DNA of 64,000 nucleotides, taken from contig JAADJZ010000010.1 of assembly GCA_011032825.1 (NCBI GenBank), forward strand, positions 620,001-684,000, written 5' to 3'. The notes below the pieces were generated by a model that saw nothing but the letters and a program-made list of their open reading frames with translations, was not told where the DNA came from and did no database searches. This document shows, in pieces, positions 20,959 through 32,677 of the stretch; positions within the stretch are counted from its first letter, which is position 1; each line of letters begins with the position of its first letter. Made by a program: the position numbers and the translations under genes. The stretch comes from Massariosphaeria phaeospora (taxonomy: Eukaryota; Ascomycota; Dothideomycetes; Pleosporales).

Positions 20959-22750
20959 TATACAAAAGTTTATACTTTTTTGAAAATACTAAAGTTGTTA
21001 AAGTACGCTAAAACTCTAAAGAATTAACTAATAAAAGCTTAACTTACAACAAAAACTAAAGCTCGTAAGCTATAACGTAATCTACTACTAAGTAGAATAC
21101 TCTACTAAGTAAAACAAAAAGCCTTGGCATAACCAACTTATGTTACGCATTTTTAATTTTATTGCTATTAAACAAAAAGCCTACGTACGTCGTGCTAGCA
21201 TTTAATTTAGAAAATGCTTTTGTATTTTTTTTGCACGTTCGCGCATTGTGCCTAGTTTCGCCGCAGTTTTTACAGCGCCGTAGAGCTAGTTAAGCTCGTT
21301 TTTAATTACTACTACTACAAGTTTTCTTTAATTGCTAAAGTTTTGTAAACGCTTTGGCAGCTACTTGCGCTGCAGCACTTTTATACTCTATAGTACTACT
21401 TTGCTAAATTTGCTTTCTTTTGCGCGATTTTTGCTTAGTTATTTCTACTAGTTGCTTTTTAAGCTCTTTGTTGCGAGCAGCAAGTAGCGCGTTTTGGTGC
21501 AGCATTAGCTTACTACTTTTTATAAGCTAAAAGAAGCCTGCTTAAGCTGTAACAAGTAATTAAGTAAAAAACTTGCGTACAAGCTTTGACTAAGATCTAA
21601 ACTTATGCGTATTGCTTAGTGTTTTTAACTGCTACGGCGTTTCTAGTGCAAAAAGTAGTAGCGAAGTACACAGCTGTACTTTAAAACAATTAAAAACTAC
21701 TTGCGCGTTAATAAGAACTAGCTTTAAAACTTTAAAAGCTTTTTTGTAGTTTTTTGTTGTAAACACTTTAAAAAACGCGTTTCTAAAGGCTAGTAAAAAG
21801 CTTTTCTTGTTAATATAAAAAACGCGCTAGCGTGCTAAGTTTTTAACACGCTAAGAGTACTTGCGATTTAACAGCGAAAAGCAAACTACGTTAAGTAGCT
21901 AGAGAATGTGCAACGAGTAAAGAAGCATGCAAAAAGTTAAAATCTTGTGTTCAAAGTAGTAGTTTTTAAAATTCTAGTTAAAGTAGCTTTTATAGCTGTC
22001 TAGAATAAGCAGCTAGTATACTTCTACCTAGCGCGTTTTTATATGCGCGTTAAAATGCTTTAACTACTTTAAACCTAAAGCGTTGTTAGTTTAGCTATTC
22101 TTAGAAACTAAAAGCTTTTAATTGCGCAGTATTAAAGCTTTCTTGTACTACGCTAAAATGTAAACGCGTTTTTTGTAGATAATAAAAAGCGAAATTGCGT
22201 ACCTTGCAGCGCAAATGCTTTAGATAACTATTACCTACTCTCAATTGCCTAGCTAGATAAAATTAAGTTGAGTACGTTTTTAAAAGCTTGTAACGACTTT
22301 TATAGAGCCAATTACGCTTATCTAAAAGCTAGTTTTGTTAAAGTTGTGCACGTCGTCGTTGTAAACGCTGTACTTAGCTTTAGTATCTTTTACTAGCTTA
22401 AACTACGCGCCAATTATCTCTAGATCTTTCTAGAGTATTCTCTGCCTATTCTTAGCTTAATTAAAAGCTATTTTGAGCTTAGATAAACGCGTTACGAAGC
22501 GCGCAAGCTAGTGCTTGCTAACTAGCTTACTACTGCGTACAGCTAGTAGTTTATTAGCTATATCTACTACTTCGCACAGCCGAAGCGCAAATTCTCGCGA
22601 ATTAAAGTTAAGAATATATTAAACAATTGTTTGCTTTTTAGTTGTAGTAAGCTTATGTTAAGCGTAGCAAGTTTTAAAGCAATGCGTAACTTTCTTGCGT
22701 TAGCAAAAAAGTGTTGCAAAAAGTATTTTAAATGCTTTAGCAGCGCGTTA

Positions 22751-23038
22751 TGTAATAAGCTAAAAGCTTTATAAATTACCTTAGTCGTAGAACTTTAGTA
22801 GCTATTAACGCTGTACGTAACAGCTTCGACGATACCTAAAAAAGCTTCGCTAGTTTCTAGTTAACGAAAGCCTTGCGGTATTGAGTTTTTACATAGCTTT
22901 CAAAAGCGCTTTGCAAGTGCTTTAAAGGCTAACTAACTATAAAGTATATAAAGCTCTTTTGTCCGCGCTATAGATAGACTCTATCGAATTTATTACATTC
23001 TTTATCTAAAACCTACTTTCTTAGGCGATTCTTTTTTA
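22751..23038 (+). repeat. Gypsy-1 LTR 1 (5')
   Basis: 288 bp, beginning TGTAATAAGC and ending CTTTTTTA. Its length equals that of the other two LTRs, and the differences are transitions. It is preceded by the CGTTA target duplication. Confidence 0.88.
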
Positions 23039-23201
23039 TTTAAATTTGATTAATCTTTACGCAGTGAAAGTCGTAAGATCTTTAAAAAGTACAACACTTT
23101 TAGAAGTTAAAAGCAACTTCTAAAAAACCTTAAGACGCAGCGAAAAAAGTTTTTAAAACTAAATTGCTACAATAGACAGCACTTAGAATAAGTATATCTA
23201 G

Positions 23202-26200
23202 ATGCTAGTTGTAAAAGCTCGCAAGCTAGAAAGCGAAGGCTAGAGCAGCGAAGCAATTAAAAAAGCTCTACAAAAGCTAATAAACAACGACAAACTTAAT
23301 GTAAAAACTTAAGAAATTTGTTTTAATGCGGCGAAAGCTACATATATAAAGATATTCGTTACAGAACCCGTAATAGAACTACTTAGAAAAGTAACAAACA
23401 ATTAGCTACTAGCAGCAAAGCTAGTTCTTGTAGGACTTTCGAATTTTAAGCAGCTAGTTAATAACAAGAGTGCGAAAGCTTAAGCACTTATCGAAATACT
23501 ACAAAATCAAGTTTAAATTCTTTAGAAAGAAAAGAGAGCTACGCTAGCAACACTGCTAACTCTTTTTAGTATTCTAAAAGCCTCTACGCTAATTACAAAG
23601 CGCAACAAAATGCCTAACCTAGCTTAGTTTAACAGAACAAGGTTAGACTACAAACAGTTTAAAGTTTAAGTAAAAAACAAAATGCTTAATAACAAAGACT
23701 TAATTAAGAACTTATGCGGCTACATCTACAACTGCCTAACAAAGCAAGCAACTACTACTAAACTCGCCTAGTATTAAAAACACTATAACGAAACAGCAAA
23801 GAAGTTTTAAAAGTACTTTAATAGGCACTACTAAAACTACATGCGAGCGCAGAAAGCGCTCAACCAACTCTTTGCTTTTAGGCAGAAGAAAATGTTTTTT
23901 TAAAAGTACAATAAAGAATTCATGCGCTTTGCGTACAACGCAAAAATAACAAGCAACGTAGCTACATTAAAGAATTAGTACAAAGCAAAGCTTCGCGCTA
24001 ATCTACAAAACAAAATAGTTAGCGTTATTATTCTCTTAGCATAGCAACTTTAAGACCTAATAGAATAGGTTACCTAGATTAAAAAGAACCTAAACTGCGC
24101 GAAAGCAAACAACTAGTAGCAAACAGTACTAAATTAATTAATAAGCAATACAAAAGCTATAGACTAGAAGCTAGCAACTAAAGCTGCTACCTAGGTAGTC
24201 CGCGCGGCTACTAACAACAAAGAAAAAAAGCGAGCCAAATAGGCAAACAACGTAAAAATAACGAAACAACAAAAGAATTACTTTTGCTTTTAATGTAGTT
24301 TAGCAACTTACATGTCTAATAAATGTAAGCTCGCAGCCTCAAAAAAGCCTGCTACAATTTAAAAAGCAACTTTTAAACTAGTTAAAACAACAGCAAAAGT
24401 TAAAAAAGTCTTTGAGTTTAACAACTTAGAAAACTAGACACTCTTAACTAAAAGCGCAGTTAAAAGTAGTAAAAAAAAGACATAGTTTTTTTATTAAATG
24501 AGTTTCTAAAGTTCTGCTAGCGCTAGCTAGACAGGAAACTACTTACAGTACATGCAATTATTAATTAATCTATTTTCGCTTTAGCAATGCTTGACTCTAG
24601 GTGCACTACCTATAGTTTTGTTAGCAAAAAGTTTTGTAAAAAAAACTGTTTCTTGCGTATTTCAATAAAAAAAAAGCTTGTAGTAGGTATTAGCGAACAA
24701 GTTGTTAAAGTTACAGAAGCTGCTTAGTTTACAATGAACCTAAACGAGCACGAACAAACAGTTTAAGCGTACGTTATAACTAAAAATAACAAATACGATA
24801 TTATCTTAGAGCGCTTATAGATAAACGGAAGCTAGGTAACGCTAGCTTTAGCAAAAAAATTGATTTTTATTTATTCAACTAAAACACGCGTGCGGAGCTA
24901 AGAAAAAAAAAAGCTTAGACAAAAACCTTAGCAGGTGTTCGCAGCCGCGTTTAAAATAATAATACAATAGTTTAAAAAAAAAAACTTTAGCGTTAAAATC
25001 TTTGCTGCGTCTATAGCAAACATTTAAAAAGCTTTTTAAACTAAAGTAGTAGTTAACTTACGCTTAACGCTGCTTAACTAGATAAAAAATTAGTATACAG
25101 CGTTTATGTAGTCTAAGGCTAACAAATTATCTTCTTACTAAAGCCTAATAGACTACGGCATTGAACTAATTAAAAAAGACAAAAAAAAAGCAAAAGTCTT
25201 ATAGAGACTTTTGTATAACATGTTTAAAAACAAACTATTAGTCTTGCAAAAGCAGCTTACCGCGCATTTAAATCGCAGGTTTATTAAAGTAAGTTGCTTT
25301 TAGGCCGAAGCGCTAGTGTTGTTTGCAAAGAAACTTAGTAAAAAGCTACGCTTTTGCGTAGACTATTAAGCGCTCAACGCTATTACGAAAAAAAACTAAT
25401 ACCTGCTGCCTTTAATTTACGAGACTTTAAATTAAATTAGCTAGGCTAAATAGTTTACTAAGCTAAACGTTATTTAGGCTTTTTACAAAGTCTAAATTGC
25501 TAAAGAAAACAAGTAAAAAACAGCTTTCTGTACAAGATTTAAATTGTACAAATAAATAGTTTGCCTATTTAGCCTTGCTAACGCTTTAAGTACGTTTTAG
25601 CAGTTTATTAACTACACTTTGCGTAATTACATTAACGTTAACGCTTTTGCATACTTAGATAATGTACTTATTTACTTTAAAAGTTCTTAAAAGAACTACT
25701 AACAACGTGTTAAAAAAGTTGTTAACAAGTTAAAAAAAGCAAGGTTACAACTCGATATTAAGAAATGCAAGTTTAAAGTAACTAAAACTAAATACTTTAG
25801 TTTTATTATCAAAGTAGGCAAAGAAATTAGCATAAATCTAAAAAAAGTCTGCGCGATTTTTAAATAAAAAGCTCTAGCTTTAGTTAAAAAAGTGCAAAGC
25901 TTCGTTAGTTTTGCAAACTTTTACTAGCAGTTTATTTGCGCCTTTTCTGCAATTGTCTTTCTACTAACAAAGTTAATAAAAAAAAGCGTTAAATTCTGTT
26001 AGAGGCTTAAACAACAAGAAGCGTTTAACACGCTTAAAAAAAAGTTCATATCTAAGCTGTTATTAGCCTATTTTAACTTTAATTTAAAAACTGCTATTAA
26101 AGCGGACGCTTTAGAGATAGCTACTAAAAAAGCGTTTTTTTAAAAAGCAAAAAACAACTTGTAGCGAGCAGTAGCTTACTACTTTGCTAAAATGTTACTT

Positions 26201-28420
26201 GCAAAGTTTAACTACACTATTTACAACAAAAAATTATTAGCAGTAATTAAATGCATTACTAAATAAAAAGCAAAGCTTAAAGCAGTACTAAAGATTATAG
26301 TTTACACTAACTACAAAAACTTTTTGTACTTTACTATAGCAAGGTTACTAACAAAGCAACATGTTTGCTAAGCAAACATTTTTTTTAAACACAACTTAAA
26401 ATTTGTGTACTACCTTAAAGCAGCTAATAAAAAAGCAAACGCTTTTTTACAAAAAAAGCAGAATTTCTTTTAAAACTAAAACAATGTTTAGCTAAAAAGC
26501 TGTAAATTTTAACTTTTTAAACTAACTAGTGTGTTAAACGAGAATAACATTACAAAAAAAACTTTAAGCGTAATCTGCGCGTTTCTGCTCTATAGCACTT
26601 TAATTTCAACGCTAAATATACTCGCTAGTAAGCTTAATGCTTTTTACAAAACAAATGTAGTAAAAGCTTTAAAGCAAAATGTTTTTTTTTAAATTAAAAG
26701 TGCAAGCTTTAAAAAGCAGAATACTGCAAGTTCTAGACGAAATGCTGCTAGACAAAAAAAAAATGCTAGCACGAAAAACAATTTTAAAGATAATACAAAA
26801 AAGCTGTTTTTAGATAAACTTTAAAATAAAAAAGTTTAAAAAGACAATTTGTACTAAGAAGCCTTAGAAGCCGTAAAAAAAAGCTAAACTAAAAAAAGTA
26901 CCTATAAGAAGTTTCTTTTAGGCCTTTAATTAAAAGTGTTTTTAGCAAATTGCGCTGTTAAAAACAACGCGCTTTTTTATTAAAAAAAAAAATAAGTGCT
27001 AAAAACGTATTAACTGCGCACTAGATTAATTTTTAAAGCTTACAACTCGCTTATTGCAAGGCACTCTAGTAAAAAAAACACTTACAATATTCTTAAAAAG
27101 AATTTTTTCTAGCTAAAAATAAGCTTGGACATTTAATAGTACATTGCTAACTGCGATGCATGTAGACGAGCAAAACTATAGCAAAAAATAAAAAGTAGTT
27201 TTTTTTGCTTACTCTTTGTTTTAGACAGAATCTAGAAAGAACTTTTTATAGACTTTATTACTAACCTGCTAAAAAGCAAAGAGTGCACGAATTTGCTAGT
27301 AATTACAGACTAGCTAAGTAAAAATATAATCTTAATCTCTATAGCAAAAATTAACGCTGTTTCCGTAGCGAAAGTATTTATTAAGAAAGTAGTAGCTTAC
27401 TACTAGCTCTCTAACGCTATTGTTTTTAACTAAAAAGCACAATTTGTAAGCAACTTTTAGAAAACACTTTGCGCAAAGCTAGAAATAACAAAACAGCTTT
27501 CGATAGCTTTTTACTTAGAAACTAACGAAGCTACAAAGAAAGCAAATTTAATAATTAAAACTATCTTAAAGCCGTTTGTAAACTAGGACTAGAAGAACTA
27601 AGCGCGGCTATGCTCTATTGTACAAATTGCAATTTAAAAACAAAAAGCAGTGTTAACAAAAGTAAGCTCTTTCTTTTTCTAGCATAGTTACGAGATGGAC
27701 CTAATTTAGCTTTAAGCAGAAAAGAGAGCGGATACGCTCTACTAGGCAACTTTAGACTTTAAGCAAAGCGCAGCGAAAATAGCTAAAAAGATAAAAGAAG
27801 TTATTAACTTCGCGCAAGCTGCTATGGCGGAGGCTTAATAGAAGCAAGAAAAACAAGCAAATTGACATAGAAAAAAAGCGCCGCTGCTTTGAGTAGAAAA
27901 TAAAGTGTAGTTGCAATACAAAAAACACATTTCTAATAGGCGCCTAAGCAAGAAACTAGACTAAAAAAATAGCAAATATATAGTTTTACAAGTTAAGTCT
28001 TTAGGCAACGTAGTTTTAAACACACTTTCTAAGATAAATCTAATATTTCTAATAGATAAACTTAGACTTGCAGTAGACAATTCTTTAGAAAGCTAGATAG
28101 TATTTGATTAGCGCTTAGAGAGCGTTACCGTAGAAAGCGAGTAGAAATAGCTAGTCGAGCGCATTACAAGCGAGCGCTAGAAAAAAGTCAAAAAAAGTTG
28201 AAAGCTAGAATATTAGGTTAAATGAACTAGCTATAACTAGCTTACATAGAAACTAGCGCTAGAATTCGAAGACACAAAAGCTTTATTCGCCTAGCAAGAA
28301 TTTTCAGCGGCCTACTAAGACGCTAATAGAAAATTGCTAAAAAACTTTTAAAACAGCACGCCTTTAGAAAGGACGCTAAGACGCCGACAAAGTAAGTAAA
28401 TTGCTGCAGATTAAAGAAAA
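23202..28420 (+). pseudogene. Gypsy-1 gag-pol remnant
   Basis: Gag begins near the ATG at 23202 and ends in a zinc knuckle at 24285-24326 with spacing C-2-C-4-H-4-C; its His codon is now Tyr and one position is TAG. The reverse transcriptase is followed through LRFCVDY (about 25345) and FTKLDVI to the catalytic AYLDN (25649-25663), where the second Asp of YLDD has become Asn. Integrase has the zinc site (ARH..., NCDACRRAK near 27060-27175) and a core around 27235-27600. A chromodomain-like end (KLEY-VK-TSYN) lies near 28201-28275. Stops are nearly all TAG/TAA at former Trp or Gln codons. Chromodomain Gypsy elements usually target heterochromatin. Confidence 0.85.
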
Positions 28421-28426
28421 AGCTTA

Positions 28427-28714
28427 TGTAATAAGCTAAAAGCTCTATAAATTACTTTAGTTGTAGAACTTTAGTAGCTATTAACGCTGTACGTAACAAC
28501 TTCGACGATACCTAAAAAAGCTTCGCTAGTTTCTAGTTAACGAAAGCCTTGCGGTATTAGGTTTTTACATAGCTTTCAAAAGCGCTTCGTAGGTACTCTA
28601 GAAGCTAACTAACTATAAAGTATATAGAGCTCTCTTGTCCGCGCTATAAATAAACTCTATCGAATTTATTACATTCTTTATCTAGAACCTGCTTTTCTAG
28701 GCGATCTCCTTTCA
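28427..28714 (+). repeat. Gypsy-1 LTR 2 (middle)
   Basis: 288 bp, starting TGTAATAAGC and ending CTCCTTTCA, the best-preserved terminus (TG...CA). It is preceded by a purine-rich stretch at 28411-28422 that fits a polypurine tract. Confidence 0.85.
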
Positions 28715-29619
28715 CTAACGAAGCTACAAAGAAAGCAAATTTAATAATTAAAACTATTTTAAAGCCGTTTGTAAACTAGGACTAGAAGAACTAAGCGCAG
28801 CTATGCTCTATTGTACAAATCGCAATTTAGAAACGAAAAGTAGTGTTGACAAAAGTAAGCTCTTTCTTTCTCTAGCATAGTTACAAGATGAACTTAATTT
28901 AGCTTTAAGCAAAGAAAAGAGCGGATACGCTCTACTAGGCAACTTTGAACTCTAAGCGAAGCGCAGCGGAAATAGCTAAAAAGATAAAAAAAGTTATCGA
29001 CTTCGCGCAAGCCGCTATAGCGGAAGCCTAATAAAAGCAAAAAAAATAAGCAAATTAACATAGAAAAGAAGCGCCGCTGCTCTAAGTAGAAGATAAAGTG
29101 TAGTTGCAATACAAAAAACACATTTCTAATAGGCGCTTAAGCAAGAAACTAGACTAGAAAAATAGCAAATATATAGTTTTACAAGTTAAGTTTTTAGGCA
29201 ACGTAGTTTTAAACACACTTTTTAAAATAAATCTAACATTTCTAATAGATAGACTTAAACTCGCAGCAGACAATTCTTTGAAAAGCTAGACAGTGTTTAA
29301 TTAGCGCCTAGAAAGCGTTACCGTAGAAAGCGAGCAGAAATAGCTAGTTAAGCGCATTACGAGCGAGCGCTAAAAAAAAGTTAAAAGAAGCCGAAAGCTA
29401 AAATATTAGGTTAAATAGACTAGCTATAACTAGCCTACATAGGAACTAGCGCTAGAACTCGAAAACACAAAAGCTTTATTTGCTTAGCAAGAATTTTCGG
29501 CAGCTTACTAGAACGCTAATAGAAAATTGCTAAAAGACTTTTAAAACAGCACGCCTTTAGAAAGAACGCTAGGACGCTAACGAAGTAAGTAAATTGTTGC
29601 AAATTAGAAAGAAAGCTTA

Positions 29620-29907
29620 TGTAATAGGCTGAAAGCTCTATAAATTGCCTTAGTCGTAGAACTTTAGTAGCTATTAACGCTGTACGTAACAGCTTCGACG
29701 ATACCTAAAAAAGCCTTGCTAGTTTCCAATTAACAAAAGCCTTGCGGTATTAAGTTTCTACATAGCTTCTAAAAGCGCTTCGCAAGTGCTTCGAAGGCTA
29801 ACTAACTATAAAGTATATAGAGCTCTTTTGTCCGCGCTATAAATAGACTCTATCGAATTTATTACATTCTTTATCTAGAACCTGCTTTTCTAGGCGATCC
29901 TCTTTTA
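29620..29907 (+). repeat. Gypsy-1 LTR 3 (3')
   Basis: 288 bp, starting TGTAATAGGC and ending CCTCTTTTA, directly followed by the CGTTA target duplication and then the resumed pogo A2 sequence. Confidence 0.88.
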
Positions 29908-30214
29908 CGTTAAAAGCTTTAGAATTGTTAGCTATTATAAGCAAAAAGAGCAAGCTAAATTCTGCTTTTTTAGTTAGATAATTGCGCGTTTTGTTGTTAA
30001 AACATGTTGCGTTGATAAAAGAGTAGAGGTTTTTGGCAGAAACTATTTTACTTAGTAGAGTGTTCTACTTAGTAGTAGATTACGTTATTAAAAACTTTAC
30101 AAAAAAAAAGCTGCTTTTTACAAAAAAGATAATACAAAATTTTGCGTTTACAATAGCTACAAAGCTTATAAGCAACGCTTAAGTAACGCGCTTTCTCTAC
30201 TAACAAAGCAATTA

Positions 30215-32063
30215 ACGTATTAAATTACCAAGCTAGCTAGATTACCGAGCTAGCTACTTTTTCTTGGCACTACTAACTCTATTATCGGCCTACGATGCTT
30301 CAACTAAGCAACGCAATACTTACTAAACAAGAAAGCAAAATTGATATCGCAATTCAAGCTTATAAAGCTAGCTAATTTTAAAGTCTACAACGCGCTACTG
30401 CATCGTTCAACGTTAATTACCAAAGACTTTTTAATTAGCTCAACAGAATTGCATTTTAACCTCAAACACAACTTAATTGCTAGAAGCTTACTACAACTAA
30501 AGAGCAAACAATTGTTTAACATATTCTTAACTTTAATTCGCAAGAATTTGCCTCTTGGCTGTCTAAAGTAGAAGATATAGAAAATAAACTAATAGCTGCG
30601 CAAAGTAGAAAGCTAGTAGGCAAAAAATAGGTTACAAGATTTGTATCGCGTTTAGGCAAGCTTAAAATAGCTTTTAATTAAGCAAAGAACTAGCAGAGAA
30701 TACAATAGAAAGATTTTAAAGTAATTAGCGCGTAGTTCAAGCTTGTTAGAAATACTAAAGCTAAGTACAGCATCTACGAGAATAACGTGCACAACTTCAA
30801 TAAAACTAGCTTCTAAATAAGCGTAATTAGGTTTATAAAAGTCGTTACAGGCTTTTAAAAACGTACTCAACCTAATCTAATTTAGCTAAGCAATTGAGAG
30901 TAGGTAATAGTTATTCAAAGCATTTGCGCCGCAAGGTACGCAATCTCGCTGTTTATTATCTACAAAAAGCGCGTTTACATTTTAGCATAGTACAAAGAGA
31001 ATTTTATACTTAGCAATTAAAAGCTTTTAGTTTCTAAAAATAGCTAGACAAACAACGCTTTTAGTTTTAAATAGTTAAAGCATTTTAACGCGCATACAAA
31101 AGCGCGTTAGGTAGAAAAGTATTAGCTACTTATTCTAAACGGCTATAAAAGCTACTAATCTTAGAATTTTAAAAACTATTGCTTTAAAAACAAGATTTTT
31201 ACGCTTTGCATGCTAGCTTATTTATTCTATATTCTCTAGCTGCTAGATGTAGTTTGCTTTTTGCTGCTAAAGCTAAAGTACTCTTAACGCGTTTGAAACT
31301 TAGCGCGCTAGCGCGTTTTTTATATTAACAAAGAAAGCTTTCTGCTAGCCTTTAAAAACGCGTTTTTTAAAGTGTTTACAACAAAGAACTGTAAAAAAGC
31401 TTTTAAAGTTTTAAAGCTAGTTCCTATTAATGCGCAGGTAGTACTTAATCGCTTTGAAGTACAACTACGTACTCTACTACTACTTTTCGCACTAAAAACG
31501 CCGTAGCAGTCAAAGACTCTAAGCAATACGCTTGAATTTAAATTGCAATTAAAGCTTATTACTACTAAGCTTGGTTTCTCTCTATTATTTCTAAAGAATA
31601 GAGTTAACTAGCTTGTCAAAGAGTTCTACTAAATAGCCTATTAGGTTAAGCTAATGCGCAATCGAATCTCTAGTTTTAAAAAAACTATTAAAGAAGCAAC
31701 AAAAAGAAAATTACGAAAACAGAAGCGAATTTAGACAAGTAGCATAATAGAGTATAGTAACAAATTAGCGCAAGTAGCTGCTAAAGCGTTTACAGCACTT
31801 TAGCTATTAAAAAAAGCGCGTAGTAAAAAAAGTTAAGAAAGAGTACAACTAGCTCTACGGCGCTGTAGAAGCTATAGTAATACAAGGCACAATGCCCAAA
31901 CCTGCTAAAAGAATACAAAAAAAGCTTTTAAATCTAGAGCTAGCACGACGTACGCAGGTTTCTTGTTTAATAGCAATTAGTTTAATGTTCTTTGAAATAA
32001 GTTGGTTGTGCTAAGAAAAAGTAGCTAGCTTAGTAATCTAGCCGGCTCGGTAATCCAATACGT
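30215..32063 (+). mobile_element. Pogo element B1 (1,849 bp), second terminal type
   Basis: Flanked by TA at 30213-30214 and 32064-32065. Terminal repeats of about 56 bp start ACGTATT(A/G)(A/G)ATTACC. The mismatches between the two ends look like transitions. The length equals A1 and A2 and the interior is homologous, but the termini differ from family A beyond the first ACGTA. The transposase is on the plus strand. Confidence 0.82.
30330..31985 (+). pseudogene. Pogo-type transposase of element B1
   Basis: Followed on the plus strand with many stops. The DDE core includes LLILNGYKSY (expected catalytic Asp and His changed to Asn and Tyr), FTLCMLAYLFYIL and LLDVVCF. Then come INKESFLLAFKNAFFKVFTTKN, a QLRTLLLLFALKTP segment, and the zinc knuckle region (ALRRC...RHNAQTC) with tail ASTTYAGFLFNSN near 31985. 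D-to-N, H-to-Y and Q/W-to-stop changes are all G:C to A:T. The minus-strand ORFs here are antisense shadows. Confidence 0.78.
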
Positions 32064-32251
32064 TATCTAATTTTTAAATAGTTTTTCAAAATAAATTCTT
32101 TTTGCTATAACACTAATTTAAACGTTAAATACGCGCTGTATTTAACTTGCTATAAAGTACTTTACAAGTTCGTGCATTACACAAGTTCATGCATTACTTT
32201 TGCTAAGCTTCTACTAAACTCTACTTTCTACGTAATACTTTAACAATAATA
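32064..32251. other. Spacer with a solitary element terminus
   Basis: About 190 bp between B1 and the next element. Bases 32157-32222 (ACTTTACAAGTTCGTGCATT onward) resemble the outer 60 bp of the C-type terminus at 33605, including TTTTGCTAAGCTTCTACT, so this is probably a stranded element end. Confidence 0.5.
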
Positions 32252-32675
32252 ACGTACTTTACGAGTTCGCTGCCTACACGAGTTCGCCGCCTACCGAATT
32301 TTACTAAGGAAAATCAATAATCTAGAGCTTAATAACTCTTAACCTACTTAATAAAATTCTCTAAAAATTTAATATATTATTTCTGTATATATAAGCTTTC
32401 TAGTTCTAAGATTACTAAGCTTTAGCTAGTCTAGAAGAGTAGATAGCTTAGAGCGCACGAATAATTTAAGCTTTTCTTTAATAACTTTCTAAATACTAAA
32501 GTTGTAGCTTAGTAATCTAGGAATCTAAAGGTTTTTATAGATGCAGCTTAGTAGTAAAATTTTTAGAGAATTTTATTAAGTAGGTTAAGAGTTATTAAGC
32601 TCTAGATTATTGATTTTCTTTAGTAAAATTCGGTAGGCGGCGAACTCGTGTAGGCAGCGAACTCGTAAAGTACGT
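32252..32675. mobile_element. Non-autonomous TIR element C1 (424 bp) with 119-bp arms
   Basis: Flanked by TA (32250-32251 and 32676-32677). The left arm (32252-32370) and right arm (32557-32675) are inverted copies differing at a single position over 119 bp. They start ACGTACTTTACGAGTTCGCT and contain two more copies of an (A)CGAGTTCG(C) motif. The centre is non-coding. The TA target and ACGTA start link it to the pogo elements nearby, so it is probably a MITE mobilised by that family. Confidence 0.82.
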
Positions 32676-32677
32676 TA

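Larger units (their letters stand above)
22751..29907 (+). mobile_element. Ty3/Gypsy chromovirus-like retrotransposon (Gypsy-1) with three LTRs
   Basis: A 7,157-bp insertion into pogo copy A2, flanked by CGTTA at 22746-22750 and 29908-29912. The order is LTR, gag-pol, LTR, partial internal copy, LTR. The LTRs are 288 bp each and start TGTAATA; one still ends in CA and the other two in TA, as expected after a C-to-T change. Pol order (protease/RT/RNase H/integrase/chromodomain) places it in Ty3/Gypsy. Nothing in it can be translated now. Confidence 0.9.
27522..29907 (+). repeat. Exact-length tandem duplication of the Gypsy-1 3' end (2 x 1,193 bp)
   Basis: Positions 27522-28714 (905 bp of integrase end plus an LTR) are repeated directly as 28715-29907, again 905 + 288 bp with no net length difference. 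The two copies differ only by scattered transitions. The target duplications flank the whole structure, so the duplication arose with or after integration. Confidence 0.85.
21075..30085 (-). mobile_element. Pogo element copy A2, split by a Gypsy retrotransposon
   Basis: The ends are at 21075 and 30085, each flanked by TA, with the same terminal repeats as copy A1. Removing the 7,157-bp retrotransposon and its 5-bp target duplication leaves 1,849 bp, matching copy A1 (1,850 bp). The left piece is 21075-22750 and the right piece is 29908-30085. The transposase frame on the minus strand is as decayed as in A1. Copies A1 and A2 are separated by only 116 bp and lie in the same orientation. Confidence 0.85.
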
